From: Deltaproteobacteria bacterium
Lineage (GTDB): Bacteria > Desulfobacterota_B > Binatia > UBA9968
NCBI GenBank assembly: GCA_030620935.1
Contig: JAUXIP010000036.1
Location: 1-10,968, forward strand
Direction: 5' to 3'
DNA: 10,968 nt
The position numbers and the translations under genes were made by a program. This document shows, piece by piece, positions 1 to 6,272 of this stretch (position 1 is the stretch's first letter; each line of letters opens with the position of its first letter). The notes under the pieces were generated by a model. That model searched no databases. It was not told the origin of the DNA and saw only the letters and a list, made by a program, of their open reading frames with translations.

Positions 1-2
1 AG

Positions 3-1007
3 TCCCCTAAGGAGGAAGTGAAGAAACATCCCTACCTCGGTGTGAAAAAAAAGAAAACGGATGTGCGGAAGTACAATCCTGAGACCCGTAAGAGCGGGCA
101 ATGGGAAGACGTGGTGTCTGAGGCTGAATTGAAGCGCCTTAAAAAGAACGGTGTGTTTCTGGATCTCTGGATGTGGCGCGCCCACCGGGGCAATCCGATT
201 GGTGCGGTGGATGACTTGTGGATTCACGAGTACCGAAACGGAGACAAAGGAAAGAGCGCCTATACCACCAACTGGGACAAGAAAAGGATGCAACCCAAAT
301 TTATGTATGACATCGAGAAGACAGGGTTTCACGCGCTCAAGTGGGAAGACGTGATCAATTACAAGTTGACCCAGAAAGACATCTACTTTCTCTCTTATAA
401 AATCGCAAAGCCTTTTGATCCGAACCATGGATGGAAAGAAGGCGACACGCTGCCCCGCCGCTTCCTACGACTACCCGAGGGAAGCCGGGGAGACATCACA
501 GGTGGCGGCGTATGGAAGGATGGGAGCTGGCATGTGCAAATGCGCAGATTGCTGAACACTGGCAATGATGATGACAAGCAACTTCAGGATCAGCGGCGCT
601 ACAGCATCGCCTTTGCCATCCATAAGAACTATACCGGGAGCCGTTGGCATCACGTCTCATTTCCTCTGAGTCTCGGTTTTGGGGTAGATGCGGACATCGT
701 AGCTCAAGGGTTTAGCGGAGACTCTCCCCCATGGGACAAGATTAATTGGAATTCGCTAACTCTTTTCTATCCTGGCCAGGTAACCTGGGAGTGGCTGCTC
801 AGCTCAGGACATGCAGGCGCCGCAGAAGTCAGAAATGGCGAGGCCTGTGCCGCCTGTCATACGCCCGAGCTCATGGGCCAATATTCGGCAGAGCACGAGA
901 TCCGGGACGATCTCAAAAACAGCTGGAAGATGACGGCCGCCTCTGGAATCATTTTCATTCTCGGGCTCGCCATCGCGGGAGTGATCGCGGCAAGGAGGTA
1001 CAGCTAA
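3..1007 (+). CDS. Membrane-anchored ethylbenzene-dehydrogenase-type haem protein with c-type haem site (5' end outside window)
   Basis: Predicted electron-transfer cytochrome with an EB_dh-type haem-binding domain, as in the gamma subunits of DMSO-reductase-family enzymes (ethylbenzene dehydrogenase, chlorate reductase, some nitrite oxidoreductases). Counting from a possible GTG at 18, the domain signature DLWMWRAHRGNPIGAVDD lies near residues 49-66 and WHVQMRRLL near 171-179. A CAACH motif (C277, C280, H281) should bind one covalent haem c. A single hydrophobic helix at about 305-325 followed by ARRYS would anchor the C terminus, with the haem domain presumably outside the membrane. The frame is open to the left window edge, and EB_dh domains normally have over 100 residues before this signature, so the gene is probably cut by the window. 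GGAGG lies only two bases before GTG 18, too close for a convincing start. The stop overlaps the next start (TAATG), so the two are probably co-translated. The enzyme complex served is unknown; other subunits should lie upstream. Confidence 0.8.
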   Translation, partial: SPKEEVKKHPYLGVKKKKTDVRKYNPETRKSGQWEDVVSEAELKRLKKNGVFLDLWMWRAHRGNPIGAVDDLWIHEYRNGDKGKSAYTTNWDKKRMQPKFMYDIEKTGFHALKWEDVINYKLTQKDIYFLSYKIAKPFDPNHGWKEGDTLPRRFLRLPEGSRGDITGGGVWKDGSWHVQMRRLLNTGNDDDKQLQDQRRYSIAFAIHKNYTGSRWHHVSFPLSLGFGVDADIVAQGFSGDSPPWDKINWNSLTLFYPGQVTWEWLLSSGHAGAAEVRNGEACAACHTPELMGQYSAEHEIRDDLKNSWKMTAASGIIFILGLAIAGVIAARRYS

Positions 1008-1591
1008 TGGAAGCGACAAAGGCATTACACACGATTATCGTAGAAATGACGACAGGGATGTTGGTCCTCTCGACCTTGGCTATTTTCGCTCTAACTTGGC
1101 AGGTATGTTTCAGTGGAAGAACGACCGGTAAATACCTTGATGCGCTCGATGGGGTTGTCTTGTTTGGTGCCTCGATCGGGACCTTAGCCTTGATTTTTGC
1201 GATTATAACCGGATACCGCCAGTGGCCGGTTGAAGCATTTATGAACGGAGCTATCGCGAAGAACAAGATCTTTACTGGCTATATGGCCCTGGGCTTTTGG
1301 ACCGCGTTTCTCGCAGTGAGACTCTCAGCAGGCAAGTCACTCTGGAGCCGTAAAGGGCTCTCTATCTTTTCAATGCTTCTCGGTCTCGGGGGATTTATCA
1401 ATATCGTATTCACTGCTTCAATTGGAGGCACCTTGGCTGGGAAACCGAGCGGATTTGAGGAGCTCGTCAGGGTGATTGTGGAGACACGTGAGACATTTGT
1501 GCTTCCGACGGGAGTAAACGTGCTGCTCATTGCGGTAGGCGTTGCGCTTCCCTTGATGGTTTTCTTTTGGCCCAAGAAGAAGTCAATTTGA
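1007..1591 (+). CDS. Five-helix integral membrane protein, partner of the upstream cytochrome
   Basis: A 194-residue polytopic membrane protein that I cannot assign to a named family; it loosely recalls DUF2231-like or cytochrome-b-type small membrane subunits. Hydrophobic helices lie at about residues 9-32, 48-69, 87-105, 117-140 and 168-188. Short basic loops join them and the C terminus is WPKKKSI. The start is ATG 1007, supported by AAGGAGG at 992-998 with 8-base spacing and by the one-base overlap with the preceding stop. The same frame is open upstream to 746, but that stretch is a shadow of the cytochrome gene. The tight coupling suggests it is the membrane subunit that passes electrons between the haem protein and the quinone pool, or that anchors the complex; this is inference. 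Its few histidines do not let me name haem ligands with confidence. Confidence 0.8.
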   Translation: MEATKALHTIIVEMTTGMLVLSTLAIFALTWQVCFSGRTTGKYLDALDGVVLFGASIGTLALIFAIITGYRQWPVEAFMNGAIAKNKIFTGYMALGFWTAFLAVRLSAGKSLWSRKGLSIFSMLLGLGGFINIVFTASIGGTLAGKPSGFEELVRVIVETRETFVLPTGVNVLLIAVGVALPLMVFFWPKKKSI

Positions 1592-1773
1592 CTGACGCAC
1601 GCGGGGCTTCGCTGGGGAGTGGGGAAGTGGGGTTCCAGATAGTTTCCTTCTGAATCGAACATGTAGATCGTCTTCCCGCTGCGCCGTTCTACGGCCCGGT
1701 GAAATGTTCCCAGCTCTTTAGGCGTTTTCATGGCTCCCTCGTACTCCTCCCAGTATTCCTTCGTAAAGCTCAC
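1279..1773 (-). CDS. Possible small hypothetical gene or gene remnant
   Basis: A GTG at 1773 has a good ribosome binding site on the minus strand (AAAGGAAG at 1784-1777, about five bases from the core to the start). The first 60 or so residues, beginning MSFTKEYWEEYEGAMKTP and including ERRSGKTIYMFDSEGNYLEP, look like real protein. After that the frame runs antisense into the 3' end of the membrane-protein gene and becomes Ser/Thr/Pro-rich, typical of a shadow frame, before stopping at 1279. It may be the 5' remnant of a gene whose 3' part was lost, or chance. I recognise no family. Confidence 0.2.
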   Translation of the reverse strand: MSFTKEYWEEYEGAMKTPKELGTFHRAVERRSGKTIYMFDSEGNYLEPHFPTPQRSPACVSQIDFFLGQKKTIKGSATPTAMSSTFTPVGSTNVSRVSTITLTSSSNPLGFPAKVPPIEAVNTILINPPRPRSIEKIESPLRLQSDLPAESLTARNAVQKPRAI

Positions 1774-1816
1774 GATCTTCCTTTGAAAGAGCGCTGCTAT
1801 TTCTTGCCCTAGGTTT

Positions 1817-1833
1817 CCTATCTCTGAGATAGG
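1817..1833. repeat. Perfect inverted repeat, 8-bp arms
   Basis: CCTATCTC (1817-1824) and GAGATAGG (1826-1833) are perfect reverse complements around a single T. As RNA this would fold as a 6-bp stem with a 5-base loop; as DNA it is the size of a dimeric repressor site. No T tract follows on either strand, so it is not a standard intrinsic terminator. Confidence 0.6.
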
Positions 1834-1842
1834 AGGTCAGTC

Positions 1843-1862
1843 CTTTCTTATATTTAAGAAAG
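1843..1862. repeat. Perfect A/T-rich inverted repeat, 8-bp arms
   Basis: CTTTCTTA (1843-1850) and TAAGAAAG (1855-1862) pair perfectly around TATT. It lies 9 bases after the previous dyad. The stem is weak as RNA, and a role as a protein-binding dyad is as likely as a hairpin. Confidence 0.55.
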
Positions 1863-1904
1863 AAAGATGCACGGCCTTCTATCCTCTTTGGATATGGCTG
1901 TTCC

Positions 1905-1928
1905 CTCATCTTCTCTTTGCAAGATGAG
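1905..1928. repeat. Perfect inverted repeat, 8-bp arms
   Basis: CTCATCTT (1905-1912) and AAGATGAG (1921-1928) are perfect reverse complements around an 8-base loop. It lies about 170 bases before the radical SAM start, so it could sit in a promoter region or 5' leader, but no clear -35/-10 pair was found. Confidence 0.55.
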
Positions 1929-2096
1929 CACTTAGAAACTCATCGATTTTGCTTAGGGAATTTTCACACATCTTCATTCACCTATAAGTCGGGTCACAGA
2001 GTGATTAGACATTCTTATCCTTCGGAGTGTGGCATAAGATTTGCGGAATCTATCATCTGCAGATTGAAAGATAATCTCGCAGCAAAGAAGTTGCAT

Positions 2097-2669
2097 ATGA
2101 TAGACTGCCTTAAAGGGTACAAAAGGGAGAAGGATGAGACCCAGCGTGAACAGGGGGGATTCGTTTACGCCAATGCCCCTTTTCTCGTCTATTGGGAAAT
2201 TACCCGAGCCTGTGATTTGGCCTGTCGCCATTGCCGAGCGGATGCCCTAAAGAGTCGAGATGTGCTGGAGTTGAGCACATCGGAAGGAAGAGATCTGCTG
2301 GAAGCCATGCGTGGATTTAGTCCGAGAATTCCTCACCTAGTCGTCACCGGAGGTGATCCTTTAAAGCGAGCAGATGTCTTTGAGCTTTTAGAGCACGCAG
2401 TTGGGATAGGGTTCCGCGTCTCAGTCGCGCCTAGTGTCACCAGCCGTCTGACACCAAAAGTTCTCCGACGCTTCAAGAAAATCGGAGTTGAAAGTTTAGC
2501 CCTTAGCCTGGATGGTGCCACGGCCGCGAGACACGACGGATTAAGAGCAATCCCAGGCTGCTTTTCTCGTACTCTGGAGGCGGCTCGGCTTGTGCTTGAC
2601 GCTGGAATTGCGCTCCAAATCAACACTCTGGTTACCGCTGACACGTTTCAGGACCTTCCCGGGATCTAG
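2097..2669 (+). pseudogene. Radical SAM/SPASM protein (TIGR04053-like), N-terminal half, ended by an in-frame amber codon
   Basis: Encodes the radical SAM core of a protein resembling the TIGR04053 family, relatives of the NirJ/Ahb-type haem-modifying radical SAM enzymes; the substrate is not known to me. Counting from ATG 2097, the 4Fe-4S/SAM motif CDLACRHC gives C39, C43 and C46 after PFLVYWEITRA, and the SAM-contacting GGDP lies at 85-88. The ORF stops at TAG 2667-2669 after FQDLPGI. The same frame resumes at once with RLLSQLFLMRWKLFALIAVGRG, which is how the family continues, so one base change (for example GAG to TAG) explains the break. The start is uncertain. ATG 2097 has only a weak AAGAAG site. 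The better-placed ATG 2134, with a strong ribosome binding site, is in another frame and would join this one if the G run at 2153-2158 had one more G. Most likely a decaying gene; readthrough or sequence error are the alternatives. Confidence 0.75.
2122..2136 (+). promoter_or_regulatory. Strong ribosome binding site and ATG out of frame with the radical SAM core
   Basis: AAAGGGAGAAGG (2122-2133) directly precedes ATG 2134, which reads MRPSVNRG before leaving the radical SAM frame at the six-G run 2153-2158. Members of this family, as I recall them, begin a few residues before the PFLVYWE motif, often with MRP. This therefore looks like the original start, now frameshifted. Confidence 0.5.
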
Positions 2670-3209
2670 CGTTTGCTGAGCCAGCTGTTCCTCATGCGTT
2701 GGAAGCTCTTTGCCTTGATCGCGGTCGGCCGAGGCCAGGTGTTGAGAGAAATAACCCCTGCTCAGTGCGAAACTCTCCATCACTGGCTCTATGGGCTTTC
2801 CAAAATAGCTCCCTTTGCCGTTGCCACCACGGAGGCGCCCCACTTTCGCCGCGTGGCTTTCACGAAGATGAGGGGGGAAGGGATGCCGGTGGCGAAGATC
2901 CGCGAAACTTCCTCTGGTAGGGGATTCGGAATAAGAGACGGGAACGGGATTATGTTCATTTCGCATACAGGCGATGTTTATCCGTCCGGCTTTCTTCCTC
3001 TCCAGGCTGGGAGAGTTCAGACCGAGAGTGTTGTAGAGATCTACCGGCAATCGGAAGTGTTCAGGGCAATTCGACAGACGGCCATGTATAAAGGAAGGTG
3101 CGGGCGGTGTGAGTTCAAGGCCATCTGTGGGGGTTCGCGCGCACGTGCCTATGCAAAATATGGTGATCCTTTGGAATCAGATCCCTTGTGTGTCTATGAG
3201 CCCAACTAA
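2670..3209 (+). pseudogene. Radical SAM/SPASM protein (TIGR04053-like), C-terminal half
   Basis: Continues the radical SAM protein in the same frame after the amber codon. It carries the family's conserved stretches AVGRGQVLREITPAQ, FAVATTEAPHFRRVA and FGIRDGNGIMFISHTGDVYP. A SPASM-like cysteine cluster (Cys codons at 3099, 3108, 3126 and 3189, in GRCGRCEFKAICGG and SDPLCVYEP) would hold an auxiliary Fe-S cluster. No strong ribosome binding site precedes the internal TTG 2673 or ATG 2694, and a C-terminal half without the SAM-binding core should be inactive alone. Both halves together give about 360-370 residues, a full-length family member. All visible motifs after the stop are preserved, so the interruption is recent, tolerated, or an error. 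The gltA start lies 82 bases downstream. Confidence 0.75.
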
Positions 3210-3212
3210 ATG

Positions 3213-3240
3213 GGTATGCCTATGGATGGATACCGTTTTA
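3213..3240 (+). terminator. Weak terminator-like stem with T-rich tail
   Basis: GGTAT (3213-3217) pairs with ATACC (3230-3234) just after the radical SAM stop, and the T-rich GTTTTA follows. The stem is short and the loop is long (12 bases, with possible inner CC/GG pairing), so any terminator activity would be weak. Confidence 0.2.
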
Positions 3241-3291
3241 TTTCCTGTGACTGCACTCTGGTAGTGGTTGCCCCACTAAAGGAGGCCCATC

Positions 3292-4647
3292 ATGAATAAG
3301 GATAGCATCACTTTGATCGATAACCGTACTAATAGGAGGTATGAAATCCCCATCGAAGACGAGACCATTCGCGCTATGGATCTGCGTCAGATTAAGGTCA
3401 ATGAGGGTGACTTCGGATTGATGACCTACGACCCCGCCTTTATGAACACCGCCTCCTGTAAAAGCAAGATTACCTTTATAGATGGAGAGAAAGGAATCTT
3501 GAAGTATCGTGGGTATCCGATCGAAGAACTCGCCGAAAAAAGCACCTATCTTGAAACTGCTTATCTGATTCTTTACGGGGAGCTTCCGACAAAGTCAGAG
3601 CTTGACGGGTGGGTGCACGATATTACTTTTCACACTATCATCCATGAAAATATCAAGAAGTTCATGGATGGCTTCCATTACGATGCCCATCCAATGGGAA
3701 TGTTAGTGAGTACCGTTGCTGCCCTCTCCACGTTTTATCCCGAGGCTAAGCATATCTATGACGCGGAGCTGCGGAAGAAGGAAATGTGCCGACTAATTGC
3801 AAAGATGCCCACCTTGGCGGCGTTCGCCTATAGGCACACCCAGGGAATGCCCTATGCCTATCCGGACAACGACCTAAGCTACGCTGGAAACTTTCTGAAC
3901 ATGCTTTTTAAGATGACCGAGGTAAAGTACAAACCCAACCCGACCTTGGAAAAGGCGTTGGACGTTCTTTTTATTCTCCATGCCGACCATGAGCAAAACT
4001 GCAGCACCAATGCGATGCGCAGTGTGGGAAGCTCGCAAGCGGATCCTTATTGCTCAGTGGCGGCAGCAGCCGCAGCCCTGTACGGGCCATTACACGGTGG
4101 CGCCAATGAGCAGGTGCTGAAGATGCTTAAGGAAATCGGTTCAAGGGATAAGGTTCCGGAATTTATTAAAAAGGTTAAGGCAGGTGAGGGACGGCTGATG
4201 GGTTTCGGTCACAGGGTTTACAAAAACTATGACCCTCGAGCGTCAATCATCAAACAAGTCGCTGATCAAGTCTTTGAGGTTACAGGAAAGAATCCCTTGC
4301 TCGATATTGCCTTAGAACTTGAGAGGATTGCCTTGCAGGAGGACTATTTTATCAAGCGCAAGCTATATCCCAATGTCGATTTCTATTCCGGTATTATCTA
4401 TCAGGCGATGGGGTTTCCCGTAGAGATGTTCCCGGTACTGTTCGCTATTCCGCGGACATCAGGATGGGTCGCCCAGTGGGAGGAGATGCTTTTAGATGCG
4501 GATCAGAAGATCGCCCGACCGCGGCAGGTCTATATTGGGTATAAGCACAGAGCCTATGGGGCAGTGCGTATGGACGGTAAAAAGGTCACTCGCAAAACAA
4601 AGGGGGGAAAAGGAAATGAGGCAAAGGCAGGCGGCGAGGCTACCTAA
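3292..4647 (+). CDS. gltA: Citrate synthase
   Basis: Condenses acetyl-CoA with oxaloacetate to citrate, the entry step of the cytoplasmic TCA cycle. The 451 residues match the long bacterial form. The catalytic triad is intact: H268 in YGPLHGGANE, H307 in GFGHRVYKNYDPRA and D363 in YPNVDFYSG, equivalent to E. coli H264, H305 and D362. Substrate-binding stretches such as HADHEQNCSTNAMR and the PRQVYIG segment near the end are present. After that the protein ends in a Lys/Gly-rich tail of about 25 residues that is not part of the fold. The start is ATG 3292 with AAAGGAGG at 3278-3285, six bases away. The last 32 bases overlap the next gene, which suggests co-translation. An alternative role as 2-methylcitrate synthase cannot be excluded from sequence alone, but no prpB/prpD-like neighbour is present. 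Confidence 0.95.
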   Translation: MNKDSITLIDNRTNRRYEIPIEDETIRAMDLRQIKVNEGDFGLMTYDPAFMNTASCKSKITFIDGEKGILKYRGYPIEELAEKSTYLETAYLILYGELPTKSELDGWVHDITFHTIIHENIKKFMDGFHYDAHPMGMLVSTVAALSTFYPEAKHIYDAELRKKEMCRLIAKMPTLAAFAYRHTQGMPYAYPDNDLSYAGNFLNMLFKMTEVKYKPNPTLEKALDVLFILHADHEQNCSTNAMRSVGSSQADPYCSVAAAAAALYGPLHGGANEQVLKMLKEIGSRDKVPEFIKKVKAGEGRLMGFGHRVYKNYDPRASIIKQVADQVFEVTGKNPLLDIALELERIALQEDYFIKRKLYPNVDFYSGIIYQAMGFPVEMFPVLFAIPRTSGWVAQWEEMLLDADQKIARPRQVYIGYKHRAYGAVRMDGKKVTRKTKGGKGNEAKAGGEAT

Positions 4648-4975
4648 ATCTTACGAAGCATTTAAACGCAGGTATCCCGAAATTTGGCAGGCTTATGACC
4701 GACTTGGCGCCTTATGCCACAAGGCGGGACCACTAAACAAAAAAACAAGGGAATTAGTGAAACTTGGGATGGCTGTAGGAGCCCGAATGGAAGGGGCGGT
4801 ACATTCCCATACCCGTAAGGCGATCGATGCAGGGGTTGCACCCCAGGAGATCCGACACCTTGTTCTTTTGGCCGTCACGACACTAGGTTTTCCGTCAACT
4901 ATTACAGCCCTCACCTGGGTAGAGGATGTTTTAGGAAAAGGAACGCTGCGTAAAAAACGATCCAGGAGGGCTTAA
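4616..4975 (+). CDS. Carboxymuconolactone decarboxylase / AhpD-fold family protein without the CxxC pair
   Basis: A 119-residue cytoplasmic protein of the CMD/AhpD fold, shown by RELVKLGMAVGAR, GAVHSHTRKAIDAGVAPQEI and a C-terminal helix ending ALTWVEDVL. In AhpD the redox pair CxxC stands four and seven residues before a conserved His. Here that His is H65, but the cysteine positions are M58 and A61, so an AhpD-like disulphide peroxidase reaction is unlikely. The acidic residue of the proton relay appears kept (E46). The function is unassigned; decarboxylase or other small-molecule chemistry is possible. The start is ATG 4616, chosen over upstream in-frame starts because the fold begins just after it and a purine-rich stretch (AGGGGGGAAAAGGAA) precedes it. 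It overlaps the 3' end of gltA by 32 bases, so translation is probably coupled. Its stop is 10 bases from the convergent phosphatase stop. Confidence 0.75.
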   Translation: MRQRQAARLPKSYEAFKRRYPEIWQAYDRLGALCHKAGPLNKKTRELVKLGMAVGARMEGAVHSHTRKAIDAGVAPQEIRHLVLLAVTTLGFPSTITALTWVEDVLGKGTLRKKRSRRA

Positions 4976-4985
4976 GTGTCCTCTC

Positions 4986-6230
4986 TTACGGCAATTTGTT
5001 TTCTTCCAGGAGTGCAAATAGATGCTTGGCGAAATCGGTGTTGTCCTGATAGCCGCGGAATCTCTCGGCCCCGACTCCTAGGGCACTAACCGGTACAGGC
5101 TGGTGGGTGTGACCGGTGGTACTCCAAGAAATTTCCACGCCCTGCGCACGGTCTCTGCCAACGAGCTTGGACAGCGTGTCGTCGGAAGCGGTAATATTTG
5201 GCTCCTTTTTTTTCCAATTGATTGCCAGCCCTCCTGTCTCATGGTCCGAGGTGATCAGCAGGAGGGTTTCGGTCGGGTGATCTTTATAAAAGTCGTAGGC
5301 TAATCCGACAGCGCGATCAAACTCAAGGAAATCATAAACCACAGAAAGAGCATCATTCTGATGAGCGGCAGTGTCGATATTTTCGTTTTCTATCAATACG
5401 ACAAAGCCTGTCGTATTGCGTCGTTGTAGGATTCGGATAGCGGCCTCGGTCATGTCATAGAGCGAGGGCTCACTTATTATATCGCGGCGAATCTCGAAGC
5501 TCATTTCCTTCAAGCTGAAAAGACCTAGGACTTTTGGGTTTTTGACGTCGGCAAGTTCCCTTTTAGTCGAGACGTAAGCATAGCCCTTTTCCTTAAAAAG
5601 ACTGATGAAGTTTCGGTGCTCTTTAGTGCTGCTGCCTTTTGGACCCGGAAGGAGGAACTGGTCGTGGCCGCCGCCGAGCATGAGATCAGGACCAAACTCC
5701 AAGTATTGCTCGACAATGGAACGATATTGTTTCCGATTAGATACGTGAGAGACAAAAGCAGCCGGACTGGCGTCATAGATCGCCGCGTTGGTCACTAAGC
5801 CGATACGCATGCCTTTTTGCCTTGCGAGTTCCATGACGGTCTTGGGGATACGGCCATCCGCGCAGATGCCAACCGTCCAGTTCTTTGTCTTGCAGCCGCC
5901 GGCGAGCGCGGTAGCCGCCGCCGCAGAGTCGGTTACCAGGGAATCCGCGGAATGGGTTGTCAAAAATCCAACGAACCCTTCTTTCATAATCTTCTCGGAG
6001 ATCGTTAATCCTTCGTGAAGGAGCTCTTTGCTGTAAGTTCTGGCTAATTCCAGATGAGTAATCCCGGCGCCATCGGCAAGAAAGACGAAAATGTATTTGG
6101 GGGTCGGTGTCTGGGCGGCCTGGGGTTGCTCCTTGAGGGACGACTGGAAAACGGCAAGTAAAGTCAGAACGATTGTGATGATGAATAAAAATGTCACCAG
6201 CCTTTTCGGCGAAAGTTTAGTCATAGCCAA
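4986..6230 (-). CDS. Exported alkaline phosphatase (PhoA family)
   Basis: Phosphomonoester hydrolase of the alkaline phosphatase superfamily, acting outside the cytoplasmic membrane. A basic start followed by a hydrophobic segment at about 11-28 gives a signal peptide or anchor. The nucleophile is S102 in VTDSAAAATALAGG. Metal and phosphate ligands are recognisable: D53 (LADGAG), D153 and S155 (IYDASPAAF, like E. coli DATPAAL), R166, E281, D286 and H290 (ENENIDTAAH), D329 and H330 (TSDHETGG), and a His in TGHTHQPVPV. Ser replaces the usual Mg-ligand Thr at 155. At 414 residues it is somewhat shorter than E. coli PhoA. I chose TTG 6230 because AAAGGA lies seven bases upstream; an ATG two codons in (6224) is the alternative. 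It lies 42 bases downstream of the FGE-domain gene on the same strand, probably as one transcript. No Pho box was identified. Confidence 0.88.
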   Translation of the reverse strand: MAMTKLSPKRLVTFLFIITIVLTLLAVFQSSLKEQPQAAQTPTPKYIFVFLADGAGITHLELARTYSKELLHEGLTISEKIMKEGFVGFLTTHSADSLVTDSAAAATALAGGCKTKNWTVGICADGRIPKTVMELARQKGMRIGLVTNAAIYDASPAAFVSHVSNRKQYRSIVEQYLEFGPDLMLGGGHDQFLLPGPKGSSTKEHRNFISLFKEKGYAYVSTKRELADVKNPKVLGLFSLKEMSFEIRRDIISEPSLYDMTEAAIRILQRRNTTGFVVLIENENIDTAAHQNDALSVVYDFLEFDRAVGLAYDFYKDHPTETLLLITSDHETGGLAINWKKKEPNITASDDTLSKLVGRDRAQGVEISWSTTGHTHQPVPVSALGVGAERFRGYQDNTDFAKHLFALLEENKLP

Positions 6231-6272
6231 CTCTCATTCCTTTCTGTCTCCATGTTACACTCCAGTGCGATC

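Larger units (their letters stand above)
1592..2096. other. 505-base gap without a secure gene
   Basis: This stretch separates the cytochrome module from the radical SAM gene. It holds a possible minus-strand ORF reading out of 1773 and three perfect 8-bp inverted repeats between 1817 and 1928. The plus-strand frame of the radical SAM gene stays open back to a TTG at 1917, but the residues it encodes do not resemble the start of that family and there is no good ribosome binding site. The segment from about 1800 to 2100 is richer in A+T than the flanking genes. No tRNA or clear terminator was seen. Confidence 0.6.

Noticed and set aside
746..1006. Upstream extension of the five-helix membrane protein to 746
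   Set aside because: The added residues are Arg/Ser-rich and are a shadow of the cytochrome gene. ATG 1007 has a perfect AAGGAGG and the usual one-base overlap.
1917..2096. Radical SAM protein starting at TTG 1917
   Set aside because: No ribosome binding site is seen, the 60 extra residues are unlike the family, and the segment lies in the region of inverted repeats.
2667..2669. Pyrrolysine or general amber recoding
   Set aside because: Other genes here end naturally at TAG, and no known pyrrolysine enzyme family is present. The surrounding residues fit an ordinary amino acid at this site.
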